Below, piece after piece: positions 1 through 13,467 of a DNA stretch of 64,000 bases. The notes under the pieces were generated by a model that did not search any database, was not told the DNA's origin, and was given only the letters and a program-made list of their open reading frames with translations. A program made the position numbers and the translations under genes. Source of the stretch: Zoroaster sp. YZ-2022 (Eukaryota > Echinodermata > Asteroidea > Forcipulatida > Zoroasteridae). The stretch's first letter is position 1. Each line of letters begins with the position of its first letter. The stretch spans positions 21,776,682-21,840,681 of the forward strand of contig CM055831.1 in the NCBI GenBank assembly GCA_029582265.1, read 5' to 3'.

Positions 1-504
1 ACTGCCGCTACAACAATGGTGAAACTTACCGTGGAACACGGTCTGTATGCGTCTCTCCCCGGTGGCAAGAGGGTTTGGGGTAGAGTAAAGAGTTTGGTTG
101 TGCTATCAAACGATCGAATAGAAAAGAAATATGAGGTTAAAGGTTGAGATAAAAACCCAGAACAGCTACTATGAACCACATCGTGTGCATGGCCACATGG
201 TATCAAATAACATCTATCCATAGCCGATATTGGGATATAAAAGATAGATTTGGTATCCTATTCCAAAGGTCTGAGCCAGGGCAGGGAGGACACTAACAAG
301 CTTGGTCGAGCCGGGTGGGAACTTCCCGCATGCCTTCCACATAACAGCGAGGGTCAGTACGTTCACGCAGATGATAGCGGAGACTTGACACAGCTATGTA
401 CGCGGGGTCAGGAGCTGCCGATCAAAAGCCGAGCTTAGTCGGTCTGTAACCCGTCCGGCGATGACGGTAGCACCAGGAAAGTGTCGTTCCCTAACTGGTA
501 ACAT
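1..504 (-). CDS. Class A GPCR, tandem copy A (5' part, frame-disrupted)
   Basis: This is the N-terminal part of a rhodopsin-family receptor, cut by the window edge within the TM4 region. The likely start is the ATG at complement 502-504 (MLPV...), which follows an in-frame TGA upstream and is conserved in all three copies. Reading across frames gives TM1, TM2, TM3 and an ICL2 segment like the one seen clearly in copy B. Comparison with copies B and C shows many single-base insertions and deletions, so no single frame stays open. These may be sequencing errors or real decay; the window cannot decide. No intron is apparent. The ligand is unknown. Confidence 0.6.
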
Positions 505-1096
505 GACAAGTGAGTTTTCTCACACAAGGAACAATCAAAGAGTTTACACAAATCAAATTCTCCTCAAGTTGATGTCTTCACGAAAAATTTGTATCTATAC
601 CGTCGTTTCTCTTTCGGATGTCCGCTCGCCTCCCATGAATATATATTCCCCTAAAATTAACATCGAACATCTTCTTCCAGTCAGTCATGGCAACCCCGGG
701 CCTCTTTCTCTGTTAGATCGACCTGGATGCAACCAACTCAGTTTAAACCCGGGGTGAAATCAACGGGCACGGTTGACTTACCAACATGCAATCAATGTAG
801 CCACTGAAGATCCGCACGAAGGATAGACTTGAGATCAAGTCGTGAATTTGGCCGTATTTGTCTGTGGGGATGCGTGCCGTTTTCATTATACCTCGATCCT
901 ATCGTATTACACATACTTGCCATGTGCAGCAGTGAATTACCATAGTACGAGGTGCGTCCAAATCTAACGATTATCGCAAACCGGAGAAACAACCTGATTG
1001 CTCAATTTCCCCCAAATATAAAATATTCCTTAAATCTACTGCTACACACACGGATTGATAACATAATTATGTGTACACAATCGGATGGAAAATTCC

Positions 1097-1133
1097 AGAA
1101 GAGCTCCTGTATACACGTGTGTGGAGCTCTTCT
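1097..1133. repeat. 10-bp inverted repeat upstream of GPCR copy A
   Basis: AGAAGAGCTC at 1097-1106 pairs with GAGCTCTTCT at 1124-1133 across a 17-base loop. The left arm and part of the right arm persist near 10068-10100 upstream of copy B. It lies about 600 bp upstream of the receptor start. A regulatory role is only a guess. Confidence 0.45.
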
Positions 1134-2975
1134 CGAAGATTCCATTCATATTTAGGATATGTCAAGCCTACAGTGTGTTGTTAATTACGTTCAGTTTCTG
1201 TTGTAATACATACATTCTTTATCAGGAGATTTTGCAGTGTGTTGTAAAATGGTGAGTATTCTGAACGCATTTTTGGTGTTTCATGTATGATTAATTGAAA
1301 ATGTTGATCATTTGAAATTTCGTCATAAATAGTTGTAACCTGAGTTAATAATGGGAATCATCATTGGGCCCATCCCTTTCCGGCAACTCAAACGTAGGCG
1401 GGCTACGTTCTTCGAATATGAATAATCGATTCGTTATGTATTCCGAACTGTATATTCAATATGAAGCAATAGATCAATGATGCCCGTTATTGTAAGTAAC
1501 GGGTTGAAAGGCGATAGACGATCTTCTGATTAGCCGTAATGGCTCTCAATCACAATCAAGCGCGTTTGAAATATCACTTTTTATCTATACAGTTTCCGAC
1601 ATCTGAATTTCATAATTTATTTATTTCGTTAAACAACGATATTTTTCAAAATTCGTTCACTCTATCAATTATATTTTGTGGGTCTTCTTAATGAAACACG
1701 GAAGAATATATTTTTAAAATGGGTAAGATGCTTCTTGCAAAATGCTACAACCATTAATTAAAAATTAAACATCGGTACCAGTGATATCGATTTTGACGGG
1801 ATAATATTTGAAATAAAACCATCTTTTAGGGCTTATATAATGATGATGATGCGTGAGGCCTAGGGCAGGTTTCTTCAATTTCCCACGAAGAATGAAAAGA
1901 AACCAACCAGGGTGCGTGCAAAACTTTAAAATATTATGGTAAACATTAAGAGGTAAAAATGATTTCATTAATATTTGACGGCACAGAAGTTAACCGCCAA
2001 TATGAAACTTTCCAACCATGACTAACTCTTAATAAGCGCGCTTTTGTTATACTCCCTATTTGCATTAACACATGTGACAATAACGTCACGAAACGAAATG
2101 ATTATAGATGAACTGAAGTATGTATTACAATAATATTTAATAATATTCGTAATGTTTCTCTATGTATAGAATTTTAAAATTTCCATGTGGTGAATACTGT
2201 AAAACACGTGACGTGTTTATAAGTTAAACACAAATGCGTTTATAAAAATTAAACAATACTGTTTTATGGTGGTACAATCCCGTGGTGGTGTTTATAATTA
2301 CGAAAAGGTTTTTAAGTTGCCAAATTGAGCTGAAAAAGGTAAAATGGCTGTCCACCGAACTTTGAGGGTTATCAGTTAGATTGAATGGGCAATAATGCAC
2401 ATTCAGTTTGATCAGGCTACTATAAGTATATTATTATCACAGAATTGCCTACATCTCCTTTTCACACGCTTTCCCCACAGTTACTAAACCCCTAAAACGT
2501 TATGTCTAAGGGGAATGCCTATTCCCCAAAATGAAGTTTCGGTACTCAGGCCTCAGTCACGAAACAAAACAGTTGAGACAATGTTATCAAAGCATAGCCT
2601 ACATAATGCTCTTGGGTTCACACGATACCAAAAAGGGGGCTGCGACGCTTGTGACGTACTTCACAACCGTTTTTTACAATCGCGAAGGGGTCTCTCACTC
2701 CATGGTTTCTCGTCTGGCCACGATATTCCAAATCAGTACACACATTTTGCCTCTTTTGACAAATAATGGTCGGAATTGGATGTCTCAAAACGATATTGAA
2801 AAACAAAATTAGAACAATTACCGATATGGAGATGATGCACAAACCAACCCGATTTAAAAAGAAAAATGCTGATGTTTGGCCTTTAAACATCTTAGGTTTG
2901 GGAGTAAGGCAAAACAAATAATTGTCTCAAAGCATGTGGTTTAACAGGAACAACCAACTATTGAGCCAAGACAAC

Positions 2976-3345
2976 GATGATGCATTTAACATGGTACCGT
3001 TATTATTTTATTTATGTTATCAATCAGAAGTAGATGACATTTTGGCTGACAAAGAAAGCTACTTTGGCACAGTAATGTATTGAAGATGCAAGCTTGATGA
3101 TGCATTTAACTGGTTCCATTAAAAGTTACTTAATTATGTATCGATTTGAAGTGAAGGGGTATGGCTGACAAAAAAAGTAATGCCCATGTTATACAGTAAT
3201 ATTATTGAATGATACCAGGTGACGATGCATTTAACATGCTACCGTTAAATTACTTATTTATGTATCAATCTAGGTGAAGGGTATTGTATCCCGAAGATGC
3301 AAGCTGATGATGAGGTTGCTGTGGTTCCGTTGTTTTATAAGAAGC
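2976..3345. repeat. Minisatellite, about 120-bp unit, 3.5 copies
   Basis: Units begin with GATGATGCATTTAAC-like sequence at 2976, 3096, 3221 and (degraded) 3306. Each contains an ACCGTTA, TTATTTATGTATCAATC and GGCTGACAAA core. The homologous spacer of copy B has this unit only once, at 11751, so it expanded in spacer A only. Confidence 0.6.
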
Positions 3346-4117
3346 TATTTTATACAGTGTTAATGTTGAAGATAACAGGGGTGAGACAACATGAAACTGA
3401 TTATTATTGTGGAATGCGTGCTGTAGTTGAATGGTTTTGACTGAGGATTCATCATGCGTTTTGACGATTTAAACAAATGGTTAGCTGTTATAGTTGTTAT
3501 ACACGTGTCAAAACGTTTAAAGGGCCTGAACTGTATAAATGCGTGCAATGTTTATGGCATAAACGCACAAAACCACGTTTATATATAGTTAAGGCTTTGC
3601 ATGGCTGGAGTATTGATATCATTTCCAGGTTTGGGGGGGTAACACATGTGTTTTATCTCAACTATCAACTAAGTGGTACAGGTTCTGAAAAGACCTATCG
3701 CACAACTCGTTTATCTCAACCCAATTGTCGCTAAGTGATATTATGGTTGGGAAGAACTAATATCTGGCAGTGCTCGTTTCTCAACTATCACTAATGTGAG
3801 AATGAGGTTTGGGGGAGAACCATGGGAACTTCAGGGGACTTTAGGGGACTTCACGTTGGGATAAAAACTAGTTATTGACAGTGTTATTAAACATGTTAAT
3901 GTGTTTATTAAATAAAATTGTGTTTAAAGGAAATAAATACCATGTTTAAATATATGTGTTCTGTGTGTAATTAATAAACGAATCAAAATGACCCAAAAAG
4001 TGTTACAGGGGGGATTTGCGTTTTAACTTTACGTTCCCAGAAGTTAAAACACACGTTGGTACAGTGTACAGTCCAAGTACGGCAAGTACCGAAAAGTATC
4101 TTATCAAGGACGCAAGC

Positions 4118-4213
4118 GCAAAGGTCACAGCCAGGATTCGAACCCCACATTCTGACGACTCAGCCACCAGAACACAAGTGTCTTATGATGTTATTGAACT
4201 ACTCGACCGTGGT
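4118..4213 (-). repeat. tRNA-derived SINE head fragment
   Basis: The sequence around GGATTCGAACCCCACATTCTG, then GACGACTCAGCCACCAGAACACAA and CTCGACCGTGGTACC, matches the reverse complement of the SINE-1 head found at 48962, 59342 and 62848. Only the tRNA-like part is recognisable, and it is diverged. It is not a functional tRNA gene. Confidence 0.6.
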
Positions 4214-4300
4214 ACCCACTGCATTTAATTTGTATGCGTAAGTCATTTGTCGTATGGTATTACATCCTTATCTTTTGTTATTTATTTATTTATTATTTAA

Positions 4301-5173
4301 CCCTATCAAGCCTGGGGGGCAATGTTCCCCAGGTACACATTTTTTTTTTAAACATCTCAGAATGCTCTTATCCGATGCGCTGACTTTTGGAGCCCCTCAC
4401 GTAAAATAAATGATAATGGGTGTACAAGGTTGCCTTGGCAACCGTTTATTTTAGACAGGTCCAATTGATTTTCACTTTTTTGGGTTAAATACGCTAGATT
4501 TTTATTACTGTGAAACATTCAATATGGGTTTGGGGTGTTGTCAGCATGGACAATATTGAGTCATGTGACTACGCCAATTCATTCTGCAGATCCAATATAG
4601 CCGCCAATTACGTTTTAAATGCAATAACTTTATATTTTGTCCCCCAAAAGCTGATTTTTTTGTTCAAATTTTGTTTGCTCAATGTATAAATTTTAAAATG
4701 TCATCAGTTAAAAAATTTACATTTGACATAAATTTAAGGGTCATTAGTAGTACCATGTCGTTATATCTGCCTTTATTGTACCCAGTTAAACAAATCCCAA
4801 AATGTTTAAAATCATCTTTGGAACAAACTGACCCAAAATATTGCTTATAGCGCCCTCTAATTGTTATTTTGAAATGTTGCCATTGTTGCCTGTACTGAAG
4901 AGCAACATTTTGTGCCAATTTTCATCATCGGATCGACAATAATTTTAAGTTAAGGGTAAATACTATTTTGACCAAAAATGAGGAAAAATTACCGAATAAT
5001 GGGAATAACGGTGACCTATGAAAGTTTTCATAGCCTCATTCGATTGATCGCGTCAAAACCGAAAATACCTACGAAAGTTTCATGAAAATCGGCTGCTGAA
5101 TGCAGAAAATATGGAGGGGAACAAATTTGGGCCCCAGGTCTGAGAACGAAAAAAAAAACAGGCTTAATAGGGG
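4301..5173. mobile_element. piggyBac-like non-autonomous element (MITE)
   Basis: The element is flanked by TTAA at 4297-4300 and 5174-5177. The left end is CCCTATCAAGCCTG and the reverse complement of the right end is CCCCTATTAAGCCTG, so the ends are inverted repeats differing by one substitution and one extra C. TTAA target duplications with CCC-starting termini are the hallmark of the piggyBac superfamily. The interior (873 bp) has no transposase-like frame, so it would need a transposase supplied in trans. Confidence 0.7.
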
Positions 5174-5850
5174 TTAACATGGGGAGACCGTTTTTCCCAG
5201 CGTTGCTGGGGAGACAATACAAACATTAATAAACATAAAAATATAAAAGAAAATACAAAAGAAAAATAATTTTAGACTATGAAGTTTTAAATAAAGACGA
5301 TTTAAACAGACAACACATTGCAAAACACTCTATGCTGAGTGCCGCCAACTGGATCCGAGCGAAAACCGTGTACTCATTTCAATCATTAAAAAGGCTATTA
5401 ATAATGTGTGGTTTTGCATTGGTAATGTTGACAAAACTATACTTCTATATACAAATAGATGAAGCTATGAGAGAGACATTGAATGGTGAAATTACATAAT
5501 ACTAACGTTGGTTTTATCAAACAACCTCTCCAATTATCTTGTAAATAAAATAAATGATATAGTGTTTGGGATAAACAAACACACGTATCTATAGAAACAG
5601 AGTCTTCCTGTAAATCATGTTTTAATAAACCAACTTTCTACATTAATAACAATCTCTCTCAGATCCAGTCAAGTTAAGATTTTGACAAATTTAAGTTATC
5701 CCAAGTATTGGGGTTTTGTCTCCTTAAATTCTGCAAGAAAAAAAGGGCTGTTCGTGTAATTACCAAAGGCAAAATATTTAGTTTACTCCAGTTTCTCTGT
5801 TCTAAAAATATATCTTTTCAAGTCATGAACAAACTTATAAAAAAACAGTA

Positions 5851-6130
5851 TAGTGTGGATAGGATGATTTTGTGTTTTTCCCAAATTTACAACGTGATCG
5901 CCCATGTACACGTACAGTATATTATAGTACATGTCGATTGCTAGAGTCTTTTTGAGGTATGGTGGATAGGAGGACTGTGTTTCCAATTCACACCGTGATC
6001 ATACATGTACAGTACGATAGCAATAAATGCTGAATACGTGAGCCTTTTAGAGATTTGGTGGATATAATATCTAGGAGGGGCGCTGTTAGATTGGGCGACC
6101 TTTGTGTTGTAATAAATACCCACTCGACGG
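5851..6130. repeat. Diverged tandem repeat, about 100-bp unit
   Basis: GTGGATAGGATGATTTTG (about 5853), GTGGATAGGAGGACTGTG (about 5960) and GTGGATATAATATC (about 6057) start three diverged units. The first two share ACAACGTGATC or ACACCGTGATC followed by CATGTACA. Function unknown. Confidence 0.4.
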
Positions 6131-6750
6131 TCGCTTACCTTTTGTGTCTGTCATGCGCCGAAAAGCGGGAAATTACACTGTACTACTAATGTTGTTTTGT
6201 TTCATCCCTGTTATCACAGATCAATCTGGGAAAAAGTAGTGATCTGGTCCGGAAGGAGAGCTTCTTGCAACAAAAATATTTATTGGGAACCAGAAATGTA
6301 GTCATATAAGCATAATATGAGCTATTATGTATTACGTGGTTCTGGTCACGTACCAATTAGTTGGCTATTTCCTAAGTCCGACTCTGAAAAATTGAAATTG
6401 TATGAAGAAAACCAGTTTACATCCCTAATTTAGCCGTTTAGTCACTGATTTAGTACACCAATCCAAATCCTGTATGTGTGATTATAGGCATTATCCCCAA
6501 ATGGTTATCTCAAGCACTAAAAAATTCTATATATATCCTCTGTTCTAAATAAAACGGAGTCAATCCACACACTCATTCTTTACAGAAAATGAAATAAAAC
6601 CAAAATTGCATACACGTGAGCTAGATACCCTAATGTCAATGCACGTTGGTGTGACGGTTGCCACATATTTTAAGCACACCCCGACGTGTATATATGCAAA
6701 CAAGTAAAATATTTCAAACTGCTAAACCAATAACTATCACGTGCAGCATA

Positions 6751-8442
6751 CCAACATGCTTCTTCACAGTTCTTTCCAGAACTATTTACTACTCAAAAAA
6801 GAATTTCATGGTGTCGCCTCTTTATAATATTAATTGGAGATATTTACATAATTTAATGGGCCACACCTTACCCTAATAAATTATTTGATTAAACAATCAT
6901 ACGTACAGCACAGAGTTAAACGTGGAGGATGCAGCTTACTGGGAAAGATCAATTAAAATCTTTTTGGTTCATTACAATGATTGAAATATAAATAAATCTA
7001 TAGAAATATGCCAATAATGCATCATGCGTGTGAAGCGAAGCAGAGGTTTCGCAAGCATACTTTTTTTGGATACCGGATACAGATACAGATTGGGATAACC
7101 ATCCGTTCACCGTTCGGACGCGTCAGATTTGTTTCGCAATCAGAGAGGGTATGTGTCCTTGAGGGGCGCGTTGGTAAGAAGTTTACAACAAGCATGACGA
7201 AAACTGGAGACCCTGTCTGCACTGCATTTTTCTCATTTTTTGATTACAAATGACTAACACATTTCTATCTATGTCATTGGATGATACCATTAAAAGCAAT
7301 ACCGTGGGAGATGACTTAATCTTCAGGACAAAAATACAACTAAAAAATTCTACAAAAAAAGTATCCGTTTTCTACTTACGTGTGAACTTCCGTGTCCGAA
7401 CTTCCGTGTCCGTTGTTAACGTCCATGCAAAACATGGACGCCCACGGATCACGTCACAGAACACACAAAATTTGACGTATCCGTATCCGTATATGTGTCT
7501 GTACGCTTGCAACCTCTCTACAGACGATGTGACCAATGGCATCACATGTTTACTAAAGAGCCCCCAAAAGGTCAAAGTGCGTCAGGCGTGTTAATGTACA
7601 CGGGTCATGACAAGCAACCATAAAAATGATATTTTTGAGATATTCAGCAGAAACATTCTTAGGTGATTTTTAACACTGGTCTATGACAAGAAACCATAAA
7701 ATTTCGCACCAGCGGGAAATCACCCTGGTATCCTGAAGGTAACCGAAATATAAACAAGTCACATGGTCTATTATAGATATGCCCATTTGCACTCAAAAAA
7801 ACAACAAAATTCGAATATTTGCATGTTGTTGCCGATTTCAGGCTGTTTGACTTTATCAGTATTGCCGTTATTTTACTTGAGGAGGAAATAACATCATCCT
7901 AAAATATTCGTGAGAAGCACATGCAATTATTGGTAACAATTTATGACTATTTTATTGGAATTTCTCATTCAAGTTTTCTTTCTAAAGAGGAAAGTATCAA
8001 GTTCCCAATAAAATAAACAAATCCAGAAACTATCGGTAAAACACGAGCGATACATTTAAATGATAGCTCTTCTCAGGCAGAAACATATCAAGTGATGTTT
8101 GATACCATCTTCCTTATTGTTACACCAAGTAAGTTTTATATAAAAACTGAGCAACGGTATCTCAAAATGTTTTCAGGTGGCAATTTTAGCGAAAACTACA
8201 ATTTTGTTTTTCCTCATAATGAATGATAAATGATTGATTCAACTTTACACCCAAACCTGTGATCGTTTTTTTAAAATTTTAGAAATACCTTACCTTTGTG
8301 TGTTTAAAACATTTCAATATGATTTAACGTTGGGGGAGCAGAAAAAGTATTTTCCTGATCTCTTATCACTGCTCCATTTCAGGGAAACTGAAAACCGACC
8401 AAAAAACCATCAATATATTTTGGAGATTTCATTCTGTTTCTG
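6751..8442. other. Spacer between GPCR copies A and B, no gene seen
   Basis: This AT-rich intergenic DNA is homologous to 11906-13650 in the next spacer. It includes a short hairpin (GTCCATG, 5-base loop, CATGGAC) near 7421-7439. Short open frames here are not conserved between spacers and have no recognisable domains. Confidence 0.5.
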
Positions 8443-9460
8443 TTATTGTAATATCAAAATCTTCTGCATTGCTTGATTATGTCTTTTTAATATTTCAAAA
8501 GACAGCTTTCTAAATGTTTGTTCATTCCAACGTATATGATGAAATTCCACACAAACTGTTGTTTATGACTAGGCACATGGAGATGAATTCAACATGGCGG
8601 AATTTTCCATCCCGGATTAAGATCATATAAATCCGCAAAGATAAAAATGGCAACCAGCCCAACGGTGTATACCGTAACAATCACGCTGAACAGTTTGACG
8701 GCTTTCCACCTTCCAGCTTTTACCGACGTTTTTAATTCCCTCTGGAGGAGGATTTGATGGTACGGGTTCACGGTGTTAGTACCATGGCTTGGGTGTGGCT
8801 GGTGTGGATGAGTTTTACGTAGATACCAAGTATAATTGTCACGGGGAGAAGAAACATGATGCAAAAACTGGTCACATCTATGGATAAATTATCTTCGTCG
8901 TTCTCCAACAAACACAAGACAGCCTGCTTTGTACGCAGCCCACCTAGTTTGCACTGTGGCCATTACTACCGCTACAGCAATGGTAGAACTTACCCATTGG
9001 AATACGGTAATATACATCACGCGTCTCTTGGGTAAGAGGGTTGGATAGAGTAAAGGTTTGGTGATTGCTATCAAACGATCGAATGAGAGAAGTATGAGGT
9101 TAAGGACTGAGATGAAACCCAGAAGAGATAGTATGAAGTACATCAGTGTGCATGGCCACATGGTATCAAATGGCCATCTATCCATAGCCGATATTGGGAT
9201 ATAAAAGATAGTCATTATCCCTATTCCAAGGTCCTGACGGGCAAAGGGGGGACGCAAAAGCTTGGTCGAGCCGGGTGGGAACTCGCCCGTACCCTCACAT
9301 AACAGCGAGGGTCAGTACGTTCACGCAGATGATAGCGGGGAAACTTGGGCCACGGCTATGTACGCGGTCCGTAGCGCAATCAAAGCCGGGCTTAGTCGGT
9401 GCGGTACCGTCCCGGCGACAGTAGTACCAGGAGAAAGTGTCGTTACTTAACTGGTAACAT
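8443..9460 (-). CDS. Class A (rhodopsin-like) GPCR, tandem copy B (frame-disrupted)
   Basis: This is the most complete copy: an intronless seven-transmembrane receptor of about 340 residues, if frames are joined. The best open stretch (8889-9257) covers TM2 to TM4. It has the TM3-ICL2 motif SFDRLIAITKPLLY (a DRL version of DRY) and a tryptophan-containing TM4 (VFQWVSSTI). Other frames show an ECL2 cysteine (VLCLLEND), TM5 with FLLPVTIILGIY, TM6 with a WLPF-like end (CWxP variant), and TM7 with NFIIY in place of NPxxY followed by an MNKTFRKL-like helix 8. The start is the conserved ATG at complement 9458-9460, but codon 6 reads TAA in this copy. Disruptions could be sequence errors or pseudogenisation. 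Ligand class unknown; TM3 looks amine-receptor-like, which is inference. Confidence 0.72.
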
Positions 9461-11905
9461 GACGAGTGAGTTTTCTCACACGGGAACAATCAAAGAGGGT
9501 TTCACAAATCAGAATTCTCTTCAGGTTATGTCTTCACGAAAAATTTGCTTTATCTGCCGTCGTTTTCTCTTCGGATATGCCGCTCTCGCGAGATATAAAT
9601 ATTCACCATGGGTAACCTACATCAATTGTCTTTAACGATCAGTCACAGACAACCCGGCCCCTTTCTCCTGACCCAGATCGACCTGGATGCAGCAACTCAG
9701 TTTAACCGAAATCAACAGGCGGTTGACTTATAACTTGAGCAAATCAATGTAGCCTGAAGATCCGCACGAAGGGATAGACTTGAGATCAAGTCGTGAGATT
9801 TTGGGCCATGTTTGTCTCGTAAGGGACGCGTCTCGTTTCGTTATACCGTGCTGCCTCGATTCCCTATCGTACACATACTTGCCATGGGAGCAGTGATTAC
9901 CATGAGTACGAGGGTGCGTCCCAAATCTAACGATTATCGAGTTCTCCGGAAAACCGGAAAACAATCTGATTGGTCCGAATTCTAAATATATAAATATTCA
10001 TAAATCTACTGCTACACACACAGTTATTAACATAATTATGTACGTACACCAATCGAATGGAAAATTCCAGAAGAGCTCCTGTAACGTGTATGGGCTCTAC
10101 TCGAAGATTTTTCCATTCAGAATTATGAAGCTATAAGTAGGCTATGTTTTGGTGTTCATAGACGGGTTAATTGAAAATGTTGATCATTTTAATTTCGTCA
10201 TAAATAATTCAACCTAGTTATTTAATAATGGAATCGTTCATTGGGCCATCCTACGTCAACTCCAAACGTAGGCGACTGCGTTCTTTAATATATGAATAAT
10301 CGATTCGTTAAACCCATATATTCAGAATCTGTATATTGAGCCAAACTTATGCGATCAATGATGCACGTTGTGTAAGTAACGGGTTGAGGGGGCATGGACA
10401 GTCTTCTGATTGGCCAGCACGGCCGGCTCGTACAATCAAAGTGCGTTTGAAATGTCACTATACAGTTTTCCGACATCTGAATTTCATAATTTATTTATTC
10501 GTTAAACAACGATATATTTCAAATTCGTTCCTCTATCAATTATATTTTGTGGGTCTTCTTAGCCAAACACAGGCGATATATCTTTAAAATGGTGGGTACT
10601 GTCTTGCAAAATGCTACAACCAAAATTTAATTAAAAATAAACATCAGTACCCAGTGATATCGATTTTGACGGGATAATAACTGAATAAGCCATCTTTTTA
10701 GGGCTTATATAATGATGATACGTGAGGCCTATAGGCAGTCTGTAATTCACGAAGAATGAAAAGAAACCAACCATGCTGATGCAAAAAATTAAGGTAAACA
10801 TTAAGGTAAAAATAAGCGATTTCATTAATATTTGACCATAACTTTTGTTATACTGCCTATTTACACGTGACAAAACGTCACAAAATGAAATGATTATAGA
10901 TGGACTTAAATATGTATTACAATAATATTTAATAATATTCGTAATATTTCTCTGTATAGATTTTAAAATAAATAAGTAAATCTTAGTGAAATACTGTAAA
11001 ACTTTGTGACGTGTTTATAAGGGTTTAAACACATATGCGTTTATAAATTAAATAAAAACTGTTTATGAGGTGATTACAATCTAAATGATAGGTTTTTATA
11101 ATTACGAAAAGGTTTTTAAGTTGTAAATTGAAACTTATATTCTGGGCTGATAAGGTAAATGGCTGTCCACCAGGCTTTGAGGGGAGTTATCAATTGAAAT
11201 TGAATGGCAATAATGTAATTCAGTTTAATCAGGCCTATCACAGAAGTGCCTACATCTCCTTCTCACGCATTCCCATGTTTCTAAGGATGCCTATTCACCA
11301 ATGGTGAAGTTTAGGCTCAGGCTGATCTGAAACAAGAAAACAATTCGAGACATGTTTTATCAAGGCATGGCCTACATAACGCTCTCATTCACACGATACC
11401 CAAAAGGCTGCGACGATTGTATGACGTACTTCACAACCGTTTTTACTGTAAAACCCGCCAGAAGTCTCTCCCTCCATGGTTTCTCGTCTGGCCAGATATT
11501 CAGGAAGTGGTATACACATTTTTGCCTCTTTTGACCAAATAATGGTCGCAATTGGATGTCTCAAAACGAGATTGGAAAACAAAATTAGAACAATTACCGA
11601 TATGGAGATGATGCACAAACCAGCGATTTAAAAAGAAAAAATGCTGATGTTTGGCATTTAAACATCTTAGGTTGGAGTAAGGCAAAACAAAATAATTGTC
11701 TCAAAGCATGTGGTTTAACAGGAACCACTGGCTATTGAGCCAAAGACAACGATGATGCATTTAACATGGTACCGTTATTATTTATTTATGTTATCAATCC
11801 AAGTAGATGACATGGCTGACAAAGAAAGGAAAGACTACTTTGTAAGAACCAGGCGTATCAAGCAGATTGTCTTGAGCCTTCATTCTAAATTCATTCCACA
11901 CTTAT
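9461..11905. other. Spacer upstream of GPCR copy B, duplicated from copy A
   Basis: It is collinear with 505-3060 of the window, with many small indels, for example the shared AAAATTCCAGAAGAGCTCCTGT hairpin arm at about 10060. It represents the receptor's upstream region carried along in the tandem duplication. No other gene is seen. Confidence 0.6.
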
Positions 11906-12356
11906 TTCTTTACAGAACTATTTACTACTCAAAGGAGAATTTCACATGGTGTCATCGCAAACAGTCTTTATATTATACAGTTAGATATTAGATATTACCT
12001 TAATTAATAAATTATTTGTTTAGATTGAACAATCATACATTACACAGGTACACGTGGAGGGATGTGCTTACTGAGAAGACATAATCTTGTAGTTGTTTGA
12101 TTGAAATATCAATAAATCTATAGAAATATACCAACAATGTGTGTGAAGCGAAGAAGCTAAACTACAGACGATGTGACCAATGACACCACATGTTTACAAA
12201 AAAGAGCCTCAAAGGTCAAAGTGCGCCAGGCATGTGCACTGATGTAGGCTACACTGATGCAAACCAAGAAACAATAATATTTGATATTTGGAGATATCAG
12301 CAGAAAAAATCTTAAATTGATTTATTTTTAACACCGACAGGAAACCATAAACCAAA
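11906..12356. repeat. Local direct duplication, first copy (second at 12982-13467)
   Basis: The block beginning around TACAGAACTATTTACTACTC and ending near the CAGGAAACCATAA motif recurs at 12982-13467 in the same order. It shares GAGAATTTCACATGGTGTCATCGCA, AGCGAAG and the GTCAAAGTGCG motif. Spacer A has it once (about 6775-7700). Confidence 0.6.
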
Positions 12357-12492
12357 CTTTTTTCCCGGTAGGAAATCACCCTGGTATTCTTAAGGTCACG
12401 CAAAGTGTAAACAAGTCACATGGTCTATAGATATACCCATTTGCACTAAATTACAACGAAATTCAAATGGAACTTGCCTGTAAACAATATAA

Positions 12493-12830
12493 GTTTCGTC
12501 AACTGATTCAGGCAACTGAAGATAAACAATTGGTATTGATGCTATATTGTTCTTCTCGTTAATTGCTATACTTGTTAGTTATTCTAAAATGAAGAACACA
12601 AAGGCGAATAATATTGCAGCAGTGGGAGTTTCGTCAACTGATTGAGGCTATTGAAGGTAAACAATTGGTATTTATGCTATATTGTTCTTCTCGTTAATTG
12701 CTATACTCGTTAGTTATTCTAAAATGGAGAACACAAAGGCGAATAATATTGCAGCAGTGGGAGTTTCGTCAACTGATTGAGGCGATTGAAGGTAAACAAT
12801 TGGTATTTATGCTATGTTGTTCTCGTTAAT
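12493..12830. repeat. Tandem repeat, 135-bp unit, 2.5 copies
   Basis: GTTTCGTCAACTGATT starts units at 12493, 12628 and 12763, giving an exact 135-bp period. The units are nearly identical, so the expansion looks recent. It is not seen in spacer A. Confidence 0.8.
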
Positions 12831-12981
12831 TAAGGTTTTTAAAGCAAGTAATTTTCACTACGCGTTCACCCACAGTCATGCGCAGTATAGGCCTATACAT
12901 GTTTTTACGCATACGCCCGGCGTCAACCGCGTCGGGCACAAAGTCATTGTGCAACAGCTCGCAAACAATAGCTAACCACCA

Positions 12982-13467
12982 GTTCTTTTCAGAACTATTT
13001 ACTACTCAAAAGAGAATTTCACATGGTGTCATCGCACCAGTCTTTACTTAAACAATAGCTAGTTAGATATTTCCATGCAGTTTGGCCTGCACCTTACCCA
13101 CATACGTTATTTGTTTAGATTAAACAATCATACATTACACAGGTAAACGTGGAGGGATGTGCTTACTGAGAAAGATGAATTAAAATCTTGTGGTTTATTT
13201 TGATTGAAATATCAATAAATCTATAGAAATATGCTAATAATGCGTGTGAAGCGAAGCTATGTATATGTCTAATGGAAACTACGAACAATGTGACTTCCAA
13301 TGACACCACATGTTTACTAAAGAGCCCCAAAGGTCAAAGTGCGTCGGGCATTAATGTACACTGGTCTATGACAAGCAACCATAAAATCTGATATTTTGAG
13401 ATATCAGCAGAAAAATTCTGAATTTGATTTACTTTTAACACATGGTCTATGACAAGAAACCATAATT
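12982..13467. repeat. Local direct duplication, second copy
   Basis: This is the second copy of the block described at 11906. It is separated from the first by the 135-bp tandem repeat and about 150 bp of unrelated sequence. Confidence 0.6.

Larger units (their letters stand above)
3060..6750. other. 3.7-kb block present in spacer A but absent from spacer B
   Basis: Spacer B (11751-11900) jumps from the GATGATGCATTT motif directly to sequence homologous to about 6760 of spacer A. The extra block in A holds the 120-bp minisatellite, a SINE head fragment, a piggyBac-like MITE and a diverged 100-bp repeat. I see no convincing gene in it. Confidence 0.55.
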
